Assembly: GCA_002335175.1 (NCBI GenBank) | Contig: DDCA01000003.1 | Span: 1 to 64,000, forward strand | Origin: Candidatus Saccharibacteria bacterium UBA2018 | GTDB lineage: Bacteria > Patescibacteriota > Saccharimonadia > Saccharimonadales > Saccharimonadaceae | Reading direction: 5' to 3' | DNA length: 64,000 nt | Part shown: positions 17,135-23,541 of the stretch, piece by piece | How the letters are laid out: the number at the start of each line of letters is the position of its first letter | Position numbering within the stretch: the stretch's first letter is position 1 | The notes under the pieces: generated by a model | The model's database searches: none | Told to the model about the DNA's origin: nothing | Seen by the model: only the letters and a program-made list of their open reading frames with translations | Program-made: the position numbers and the translations under genes

Positions 17135-18706
17135 ATGAGGGCTCTTCTAACCAAGCGGCGCATTGCCGCGTGGGCCACAATCCCAGCCCTAGTGGCTGGC
17201 GGCCTGGTTGCCGGTACGGCTACGCCGGTCTTCGCGCACCACAACACCATCAGCGGTGAAGTGGTCTGCAAGGACGGCGGTGGCTGGACAACCAACTGGA
17301 AGGTGGTCAACTCGGAGTCCGACAAGTCCGAGACCATCATCCAGAGCAACCGCTCGGTCGTGCCGGTCGGTACGACCATCGCGGCCGGTGGCACGAAGTA
17401 CTTCTCGGAGCACTTCACCACCAAGCCGACGGCCGACGTGACACTGACCCTGAAGGGCCGGTGGAGCAACGGCGTCACCCAGGTCAACTCTGGCACGGTC
17501 TCCAAGACCGCGTTCAGCGACGACTGCACCACCAAGCAGGTCGACGCCAAGGCTCTCTGCGATCACCAGATCGACAGCACGGAGTGGCACTTCGTCGCTA
17601 CCCAGGTGAAGGACGAGGCTTCGGCCGACGACTTCATCACCGTGACATGGGACAACGGCCAGACCGCTGAGGTCCCGCTGTCCAACTTCACCGGGGGCGT
17701 GGCGCACTACACCACGACCCTGAACCTGGGCAGCAACGTCACCAGCGCCGTGATGGACATCTACGGCAGCTGGTCGGGGCAGTTCAACCTGTCCCACGGC
17801 CCCGCCTGCGAGGGTGGGCAGAGCAACTTCACCAAGAACTGCGAGTCGATCACGCTGGAAGCCCCGACGGGCGTCCGGCCGGCCGGCGCGCAGTACCGCT
17901 ACAAGATCGACGGCGTCGTCAAGGCCGTCGGAACGCATCCGGCTACCCCCGGCAACCACACCATCACCCTCGAGGTGCTGCGTGACGGTGTCTGGAAGCA
18001 GGTCGACTCCGACAAGGTGTGGGTGGACGAGTGTCCAGTGGTCAGTCCCGTCAACCCGACGGTTCAGCAGAGCACCTGCGTGAACGGTTCGCCGTCTGCG
18101 CCGACGCTGACGCTGGCAACCACCCAGGGCATCACCTACTCCGTCTCGGCTCCGGCTCCCTACAGCCCGGGGCAGACGGTCACGGTGACCGCTACCTGGA
18201 ACGCCGGCTCCGTGCAGCCTCAAACACTGCCGGACGGTTGGATCATGACGTCGGCCACGAGCGCGACCTACACGGTCACGTTCACGACGCCTGACTGCAG
18301 CACCCCGCCTCCGCCGTACGAGTGCCCCCCGGGAACCACCGGAGGGGACGAGGACGGCGATGGGGTCATCGAGCCCGGCGAGTGTGACAAGCTCGTCCAC
18401 AAGCCCCGTGCTTCGGTGAACGCCTCGTGCGTGACCCAGAACTACGGGGAGGGCGTCGCCAAGCTGAGGAACAAGGGCGACTTCGTCGAGAAGTTCCGGA
18501 TCGTTCGGAGCGGACCCGACGTCTTCGTCAAGCTTCGGCCTGGCAAGATCAAGCCCGTCAACCTGTTCGGCCTGAAGGTCGGATCGGTGGTCAAGGTGAA
18601 GTCGCGTGGCGAGGTACTCGACCGCGACAAGGTCGAGATGCGCCCCGTCTGCCAGCCGGCTCCGCCGCCCCACACCGGGGCAAAGGAGTCGACAGCGCCG
18701 GCTTGA
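17135..18706 (+). CDS. GC-rich secreted surface protein, followed in frame by a sortase domain
   Basis: 523 aa up to TGA. A signal peptide (RR near residue 8, hydrophobic core, cleavage after VFA at residue 34) is followed by Thr/Ser/Gly-rich beta-type repeats with paired cysteines, an Asp-rich stretch (GDEDGDGVIEPGEC) and a proline linker with PPHTG, which resembles a sortase signal. Codons end almost always in C or G (Lys AAG, Asp GAC), unlike the neighbours, which suggests transfer or special selection. Shine-Dalgarno AAGGAGA precedes the ATG. After the TGA the same frame runs on into a sortase domain, so the true product may be longer. Confidence 0.85.
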   Translation: MRALLTKRRIAAWATIPALVAGGLVAGTATPVFAHHNTISGEVVCKDGGGWTTNWKVVNSESDKSETIIQSNRSVVPVGTTIAAGGTKYFSEHFTTKPTADVTLTLKGRWSNGVTQVNSGTVSKTAFSDDCTTKQVDAKALCDHQIDSTEWHFVATQVKDEASADDFITVTWDNGQTAEVPLSNFTGGVAHYTTTLNLGSNVTSAVMDIYGSWSGQFNLSHGPACEGGQSNFTKNCESITLEAPTGVRPAGAQYRYKIDGVVKAVGTHPATPGNHTITLEVLRDGVWKQVDSDKVWVDECPVVSPVNPTVQQSTCVNGSPSAPTLTLATTQGITYSVSAPAPYSPGQTVTVTATWNAGSVQPQTLPDGWIMTSATSATYTVTFTTPDCSTPPPPYECPPGTTGGDEDGDGVIEPGECDKLVHKPRASVNASCVTQNYGEGVAKLRNKGDFVEKFRIVRSGPDVFVKLRPGKIKPVNLFGLKVGSVVKVKSRGEVLDRDKVEMRPVCQPAPPPHTGAKESTAPA

Positions 18707-19120
18707 AGAGTCCAGAGTCCGTCCATCGGGCTCGACGCTCCTCTCGTCCGGCGTGTCGGCACATCCGCACCCAACAACGTCAAGCGGGTCTGGTGGTCGT
18801 CTCGGAGTGCCGTTCCCGGCAAGAAGGGTAACGCCTTCCTGTTCGGGCACACCTACGACTCCAACCCCAACGGCGTTGGTGTTCTCGACCACCTGAAGCG
18901 GCTTCGTGTCGGCAAGCTGGTCAAGATCACCATGGGTGACACGACTGTCACCTGCAAGGTCAAGAAGGTGGTGCGCAATGCGCCGCTGCACTTGTCGGAG
19001 CGGGCGATGGCCAAGCTCCTCAGTCACCTGGGGTCGCCTCGTGCGACCATGACCACGTGCCTGTGGAGCAAAAAGCAGGGCAAGTATGTCTCGCGTGTCA
19101 ACGCAGAGATGGCCTGCTGA
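18707..19120 (+). CDS. sortase domain (class E/F-like) behind an in-frame UGA
   Basis: 137 codons in the same frame as the upstream protein. Visible: SPSIGLDAPLV (sortase start), VKRVWW, the catalytic His in FLFGHTY, DHLKRLRVGKLVKI, the catalytic Cys in TTCLWS, and an Arg in YVSRVN. A sortase joins surface proteins to the wall or to each other. There is no ATG, GTG or TTG in this frame before the His motif, so it can be made only by read-through of the UGA, or it is a gene broken by one point mutation (for example CGA to TGA). GC-rich codons match the upstream part, and the terminator follows only here. Confidence 0.7.
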   Translation, partial: RVQSPSIGLDAPLVRRVGTSAPNNVKRVWWSSRSAVPGKKGNAFLFGHTYDSNPNGVGVLDHLKRLRVGKLVKITMGDTTVTCKVKKVVRNAPLHLSERAMAKLLSHLGSPRATMTTCLWSKKQGKYVSRVNAEMAC

Positions 19121-19152
19121 ACAACTGGACATGAAGAGCTAGAACCGAATTA

Positions 19153-19204
19153 GGCCCGAGGCCCGCGCATTTTTACCAAGTGCGTGGGGCCTCCGGGCCT
19201 TTTT
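19153..19204 (+). terminator. terminator of unit A
   Basis: GGCCCG-AGGCCC pairs with GGGGCCT-CCGGGCC around a long loop, and a T-run follows. It lies after the sortase, so both parts share one transcript. Confidence 0.88.
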
Positions 19205-19205
19205 C

Positions 19206-19248
19206 AATTGCCTATAGTATTGCAATTTCATTGAACTTATGCTATAAT
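19206..19248 (+). promoter_or_regulatory. promoter of unit B with palindrome at -35
   Basis: TTGCAA (19220-19225), 17-nt spacer, TATAAT (19243-19248). AATTGC (19206-19211) and GCAATT (19222-19227) form an inverted repeat that overlaps the -35 box and could be an operator. Confidence 0.6.
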
Positions 19249-19260
19249 AAATAAGTTACC

Positions 19261-19320
19261 ATTGCGGTGTTGACGTATGTCCGCCCAAAGAGGTGATGTA
19301 CGTTGAATCTTTGCCGCAAT
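19261..19320 (+). promoter_or_regulatory. folded leader of unit B
   Basis: ATTGCGG at 19261-19267 pairs with CCGCAAT at 19314-19320, closing a 60-nt domain in which ACGTA and TACGT can also pair. The Shine-Dalgarno AGAAGG follows and the ATG is at 19346. Confidence 0.55.
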
Positions 19321-19345
19321 CCCCCCAAGAGAAGGTGGTTTTCGT

Positions 19346-19816
19346 ATGAGGAAGTACCTGCTTCTGCTCGTCGCGGCTTTGTTGCTGGCATTGGGCTTCG
19401 GCCCGACAACCAGTCCGGCCCATTCGATCACTCCGGAAGGAGAGTCGACTGCGTTCGGACTTGCCATCACCAAGTTCAAGCCCGGCATCAACAAGTCGTG
19501 TCCCGAGGGATCCATCTCCGTCTTCTACGCGAAGGTGAAGGTCGCTCCCGGGTACGATGGACAGATGATCGACAACGACTACGATCGGGGCGTCCTGGTT
19601 CGCAAGGGCGGTCGCAAGATCGTCACCGATCTCGATCTGATTGGCCCAACCGGCTTCAAGGGCGAGTTCATCTGGTTCGCTGGCCGCAGGGCCAAGCTGA
19701 ACGTCAAGTCGACATCCGACTACGTGCAGTTCAACGCCACCGGTCCGAACATGGCGTTCACCCTGACGAAGGTCAGACGTGACTGCCAGGAGGACTTCGG
19801 CGGCGAAGAGGGCTGA
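19346..19816 (+). CDS. GC-rich small secreted protein, 156 aa
   Basis: No family recognised. A clear signal peptide (hydrophobic residues 4-19, cleavage near SPA at residue 25) is followed by a beta-rich domain of about 130 residues with two cysteines that could form a disulfide. C/G-ending codons as in unit A. It has its own promoter, leader and terminator, so it is a self-contained transcription unit. Confidence 0.78.
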   Translation: MRKYLLLLVAALLLALGFGPTTSPAHSITPEGESTAFGLAITKFKPGINKSCPEGSISVFYAKVKVAPGYDGQMIDNDYDRGVLVRKGGRKIVTDLDLIGPTGFKGEFIWFAGRRAKLNVKSTSDYVQFNATGPNMAFTLTKVRRDCQEDFGGEEG

Positions 19817-19836
19817 GAACTGGCCTGACTCAACGT

Positions 19837-19890
19837 ACGGCGTGTCCGTGACTCCGATTCTGGAGCTCACGGGCACGCCGTTTCGCTTTT
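19837..19890 (+). terminator. terminator of unit B
   Basis: ACGGCGTG and CCGTGA pair with TCACGG and CACGCCGT, with an inner CTCC/GGAG stem, then a T-rich end. Confidence 0.88.
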
Positions 19891-19997
19891 GGTTGCTCTA
19901 TATGCCGGGTAAGGTGTACTATTCGACCATGCAAAACCAAGGTTTTGTTGCACACGCCGGATAACGAACCGATCAACGATTTGATAGGGTGATAGGT

Positions 19998-20144
19998 ATG
20001 GCCGCTAAGACCAAGCGACTCAAGCACGCTTCTGTCATGATGGCACTGGCTGCAATCGTGGCGGTTGGAATGATCGAGGGAGTCAAGAACTACGGGGTGA
20101 ATGCCTCGCTCTGGGACTTCCTGAAGGAGCTGGCCGGGTTCTAG
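19998..20144 (+). CDS. 48-aa single-span membrane peptide
   Basis: Basic start (MAAKTKRLKH), one hydrophobic helix (about residues 11-26) and a polar end that finishes in LAGF. GC-rich codons. A possible promoter TTGCTC-18-TACTAT lies about 80 nt upstream (near 19897-19926), and GATAGGGTGATAGG before the ATG may act as a weak Shine-Dalgarno. A strong terminator follows. Candidates include a small membrane regulator or a toxin-like peptide, but nothing in the sequence decides this. Confidence 0.6.
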   Translation: MAAKTKRLKHASVMMALAAIVAVGMIEGVKNYGVNASLWDFLKELAGF

Positions 20145-20165
20145 TTCCCAACAGGCAGATGTGCA

Positions 20166-20202
20166 CCCCGCTTAGCAGCAGGCTAGGCGGGGAGATTTTT
20201 TT
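20166..20202 (+). terminator. terminator of 48-aa gene
   Basis: CCCCGCTTAGC pairs with GCTAGGCGGGG (11 bp, one G-U), 5-nt loop, then seven T. Confidence 0.92.
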
Positions 20203-20205
20203 GAA

Positions 20206-20280
20206 ATAAGACACCCGCAAGCGGGTTTCTCATCGCGCGGTGCGTCGGAATAAATCCGCCGTGACCGGCTGCTCTTCCCG
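20206..20280. repeat. two-hairpin intergenic repeat, copy A
   Basis: Between the 48-aa gene terminator and the ychF stop codon. On the plus strand: TAAGA, hairpin ACCCGC/GCGGGT, TCTCATCGCGCGG, then hairpin around CGGA-ATAAA-TCCG, then ACCGGCTGCTCTTCCC. The hairpin sequences differ from copy B at paired positions. Confidence 0.65.
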
Positions 20281-20282
20281 AG

Positions 20283-21368
20283 CTACTTAGAGACGTTAAA
20301 TCTGAACTCTACCACGTCGCCAGGTCGCATAACGTACTCTTTACCCTCGGTACGGACTTTGCCAGCGGCTTTGGCGGCTTGCTCTGAACCGGCCGCGACC
20401 AAATCATCGTAATCAACGACTTGGGCTGCAATGAAGCCACGCTCGAAGTCAGTATGAATGACACCGGCAGCTTGCGGTGCCATTGAACCTTTTTTAATTG
20501 TCCAGGCCCGGACTTCTTTTGGCCCGGCTGTCAGATAACTTTGTAGCCCCAATGTTTCGTACGCGGCATGAATCAGCTGGGTGAGTCCGCGTTCTTTTAC
20601 CCCATAACTTTCTAGCAGCTCAGCGGCCTCAGCGTCCTCCAACCCTTTTAGCTCTTCTTCTAACTTGGCACAGATAAACACACTGCGCGCGGGTGCGACT
20701 AATTTGTTCAGTTCGGCTGTAGTGTCCGGGTCAGACAGGCCGGCTTCGTCGATATTGAACACATAAATAACGGGTTTTGCCGTCAGCAGGTGCAGGTCGG
20801 CAATCTTGTCATGGTCAAGTGAAGGCAGGGCAGAGAGCGGGGTACCTTCGCTTAAGTGGCGCTGCAGGCTTTCGAGGTAGGTTAGCTCTTCGCGTTTTAC
20901 AGGGTTCGCTTTGGCTTCTTTCTGGATTTTTGGTATGCGGCTTTCGACTGTTTGTAAGTCGGCTAGGATTAGCTCGGTGTTAATGATTTCAATGTCGCGC
21001 TTGGGGTTGGTAGGGGTTTCGTCGTGACGTAGCACGTCGGGGTCGGCAAATGCCCGCACCACATGAATAATTGCGTCGCATCTTCGAATGTTTGCGAGGA
21101 ATTGATTGCCCAAACCTTCGCCCTTTGATGCTCCTGCAACAAGGCCCGCAATGTCGACGAATGTGACAGTGGCAGGCAGTAATTTAGTTGAACCGTAGAT
21201 ATCGGCAAGTTTTTGCAGCCGTGAATCAGGAACGGGCACTATGCCGGTGTTGGGTTCAATGGTAGCGAACGGGTAATTGGCGGCCAATATCTCGCTATCG
21301 GTAAGCGCATTAAATAACGTCGATTTCCCGACGTTTGGTAGCCCGACGATTCCAATTGAAAGACTCAT
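20283..21368 (-). CDS. ychF: ribosome-binding ATPase YchF (Obg family)
   Basis: 361 aa. P-loop GLPNVGKST at residue 8, G3 region DIAGLVAGASKGEGLG, the coiled-coil middle and the C-terminal TGS domain (RAWTIKKG...VMRPGDVVEFRFN). YchF binds ATP rather than GTP and interacts with ribosomes in stress control. I start at ATG 21368, not at the longer upstream frame: the family starts MSLSIGIVG and a TACAAT box lies 9 nt upstream on this strand. Confidence 0.95.
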   Translation of the reverse strand: MSLSIGIVGLPNVGKSTLFNALTDSEILAANYPFATIEPNTGIVPVPDSRLQKLADIYGSTKLLPATVTFVDIAGLVAGASKGEGLGNQFLANIRRCDAIIHVVRAFADPDVLRHDETPTNPKRDIEIINTELILADLQTVESRIPKIQKEAKANPVKREELTYLESLQRHLSEGTPLSALPSLDHDKIADLHLLTAKPVIYVFNIDEAGLSDPDTTAELNKLVAPARSVFICAKLEEELKGLEDAEAAELLESYGVKERGLTQLIHAAYETLGLQSYLTAGPKEVRAWTIKKGSMAPQAAGVIHTDFERGFIAAQVVDYDDLVAAGSEQAAKAAGKVRTEGKEYVMRPGDVVEFRFNVSK

Positions 21369-21471
21369 GACCAACTTATTGTAACAGAGGTTGTAACAAA
21401 ACTTAACACTGTAATATTGACAAATAAGCACAAGTATGATAACATTTGATAAACACTCAAGAAACAAACAA

Positions 21472-22086
21472 ATGTCTATAGATTTAGCACCTAGCACACA
21501 ATCAGATCCAACTCCTGACGAAAGGGTCGAACTTTGGAGGCAGGACCGTCTTAAGGCAGTTATGGAATTAGGAGAGAACGCGGTCTTGTCGTACTTCCAT
21601 GGGACGAATTATCCACTCAGCCCAGGGGATGAAATCGTTCCTGGAAGGCAAGCAGTCGTAGATAAGGATGGTTTTAGCTACGCTTCAGCCTCGAGATACG
21701 AAGATGGTGCCTGGCATTACGCGGACAGTAAAGAAGCGCTTGAAGGCGGAAGAGGACGAGTATATAAAGTGGTGCCATCTGATGGCAAAACAGCTGAACA
21801 TCTAGGCCCTCAATACGGCGAAGTCAATAGTCGGCGATTCACAGTGGTGGATCAGATAGATATTCAACCTGGCCGGCAAGGGACCTTACCCGGTATTAAC
21901 TGGAACAATCATTCGCCGTACTCCTACGAGAATCACCCGCAAGATCCGCCATGGACGTTTCACGATGATTGGCAGGAGCCCGAAGTCGTTTCACCTGAAG
22001 AAGTACCATTACCTGGACTCGGGGAAGAGTACGTACAGGATGAACTAGAACGTAGGCGCAAGGAACTCGGGATACCTTTTGTATAG
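21472..22086 (+). CDS. hypothetical protein, 204 aa
   Basis: No domain recognised. Soluble, acidic, no signal peptide; many Pro, Glu and Trp residues. ATG 21472 is chosen because a TATGAT box at 21435-21440 covers the earlier ATG at 21436; the leader is then about 25 nt. It is divergent from ychF. Confidence 0.62.
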   Translation: MSIDLAPSTQSDPTPDERVELWRQDRLKAVMELGENAVLSYFHGTNYPLSPGDEIVPGRQAVVDKDGFSYASASRYEDGAWHYADSKEALEGGRGRVYKVVPSDGKTAEHLGPQYGEVNSRRFTVVDQIDIQPGRQGTLPGINWNNHSPYSYENHPQDPPWTFHDDWQEPEVVSPEEVPLPGLGEEYVQDELERRRKELGIPFV

Positions 22087-22202
22087 AGTTTAGATTTTGT
22101 AGCATAGTACGCTAAGAGTCTTCAGGTAAAAAGGGGTGGTGCTAAAACCCTGGATTAGCTCGTTGTAGGGTGAGTTTGTTGTTAAAAATGTGCTTGTCAC
22201 CA
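22087..22202. other. intergenic stretch, nothing certain
   Basis: No ORF, tRNA or strong terminator is visible. The sequence is AT-rich and leads into the palindromic promoter of unit C. Confidence 0.4.
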
Positions 22203-22243
22203 AGGTGCTTATGCTGTACATAACACCTAAAAGATACTATAAT
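22203..22243 (+). promoter_or_regulatory. promoter of unit C with palindromic operator candidate
   Basis: -35 TGTACA (22215-22220), 17-nt spacer, -10 TATAAT (22238-22243). The inverted repeat AGGTG-C-TTATG (22203-22213) and CATAACACCT (22219-22228) is centred on the -35 box, which fits a repressor site. Confidence 0.6.
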
Positions 22244-22249
22244 CAACCT

Positions 22250-22427
22250 TGACAATTACCGACGTGTTTGGTGGTTGCCCATGGCTGGACTAGTGAAGCG
22301 CCTGGCTGAAGCTCCAAAGGCTTCTGCAAGTGGCCCGCTAGCACGCGGCCAGGTTCTTTGACAGTACAGCTTTGAGCAACATCAGGCACCCACAACTACA
22401 GGGCTCCGGCCCGGAAAGGAGACAGCA
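22250..22427 (+). promoter_or_regulatory. long folded 5' leader of unit C
   Basis: About 178 nt. CCTGGC near 22303 pairs with GCCAGG near 22347 and encloses GAAGC/GCTTC; further hairpins follow. Shine-Dalgarno AAAGGAGA stands 5 nt before the ATG. Confidence 0.5.
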
Positions 22428-23408
22428 ATGTCTCGCATCTTCAAGTCGTGGGTGCTGGCAGCACTCACGTCTCTCTTCCTGCTGGCCGGAGTTCTGATCT
22501 CCGCACCAGCTGTCGCAGCCGACTTCGAGGCACCCGCCCCTGTCCCGAACGACCCGTGCGAAACGAGTCAGGACAACCTGGTCATCGGCCCTCCCTTCAA
22601 CCACCCGGTGAACGGATGGGGCGGCTACTACATCGACGGCAACTCTGCGCCGCAGGGTACCTACTCGATGTCGACTGCAACCTCGGTGGTGGTGACGACG
22701 GACTACAACTCCGGTTCGTGGACGTTCAACTTCACTAACGACGGAGCCTGTCCGGCGCAAGCGCCGCATGGGTACTCCTATGTGGTGGGGGCGTGCCAGC
22801 CGGACACCGGCAGGACGATCGTCAATGCCATCTTCCACAACACCGACGACGCGACCGACCTGAGCGTCGGAAGGGTGGACGTCAAGTACCAGCGGTGGGA
22901 TGGTCCAGGTGGGACTGACTTCGTCACCAACATCGCGGACGGCCAAAGCAAGCCGATCGCGCTGGACGGTTTCGACGGAGGCCTCTACCCGGGAACGTAC
23001 ACGCTGCTGTTCTTCCTGGAGAAGAACTACAGCGTCGTGGCTAAGCGTCTGACAGGGGTATTTGTTCCTGCTTGCGGAGACGAAGTTCCGCCTGACGGCG
23101 ATCCTGGTCCGGGCGGTACCTCAGTGAAGCCGAAGGGCAAGCTGAAGCAGGCCAAGGACACGACCGTCGTTTGCGGAAAGGCCATCAACAAGAAGGTCAC
23201 GAAGCGGACGAAGTTCAGGCAGATCGGCAAGATGTTTGTCGCTGGCAGGGTAATCGCGCTGAACCGGCTTGTCGTTGTGAAGGCCGGCCAGAACGTGAAG
23301 CTCAAGTGCTTTAGAGCACCTGTCGGCACTGTAGTCAAGCTGAAGGCCAAGATGAACGGTAAGTTCAAGCCTGTCGCTAAGTTGAGGGTGCAGCGGCGAC
23401 TCAGCTGA
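22428..23408 (+). CDS. GC-rich secreted protein with basic C-terminal domain, 326 aa
   Basis: A signal peptide ends near AVA at residue 30. Residues about 30-215 form a Gly/Asn/Thr-rich beta domain with cysteines; after a PPDGDPGPGGT linker comes a Lys-rich domain of about 100 residues with two cysteines (VVCGKAINKK, LKCFRAPVG). The basic domain may bind wall polymers or nucleic acid; this is only a guess. C/G-ending codons mark it off from neighbours. It ends with TGA. Confidence 0.8.
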   Translation: MSRIFKSWVLAALTSLFLLAGVLISAPAVAADFEAPAPVPNDPCETSQDNLVIGPPFNHPVNGWGGYYIDGNSAPQGTYSMSTATSVVVTTDYNSGSWTFNFTNDGACPAQAPHGYSYVVGACQPDTGRTIVNAIFHNTDDATDLSVGRVDVKYQRWDGPGGTDFVTNIADGQSKPIALDGFDGGLYPGTYTLLFFLEKNYSVVAKRLTGVFVPACGDEVPPDGDPGPGGTSVKPKGKLKQAKDTTVVCGKAINKKVTKRTKFRQIGKMFVAGRVIALNRLVVVKAGQNVKLKCFRAPVGTVVKLKAKMNGKFKPVAKLRVQRRLS

Positions 23409-23445
23409 ACCTCATCTGTCGAAGCACCGTATGGCGCTCGTCGCC

Positions 23446-23472
23446 CCGAGGAGAATATCCTTGGGGCGGCGG
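23446..23472 (+). terminator. hairpin after unit C
   Basis: CGCCCCGAGG pairs with CCTTGGGGCG (10 bp with one G-U). There is no clear T-run, so termination is uncertain. Confidence 0.5.
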
Positions 23473-23541
23473 GCGCCGCTTCAATTTAGAGGCGTAACGG
23501 GTAAATGCTTATGGTACAATAACGGTACAGTTTGGGAAAAC

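Noticed and set aside
18704..18706. Reassignment of UGA to an amino acid across the genome, as in Gracilibacteria/SR1
   Set aside because: TGA is the plain stop of several ordinary genes here (for example the 256-1038 gene, the ABC ATPase and cutA), so the code is standard.
17189..19132. Long 647-codon open frame on the minus strand opposite the surface protein and sortase
   Set aside because: It is an artefact of GC-rich codons; the plus strand has a signal peptide, sortase motifs, promoter, Shine-Dalgarno site and terminator, the minus frame has none.
22338..22946. Minus-strand open frame over the GC-rich secreted protein
   Set aside because: Same cause; Arg/Val-rich nonsense composition and no ribosome site.
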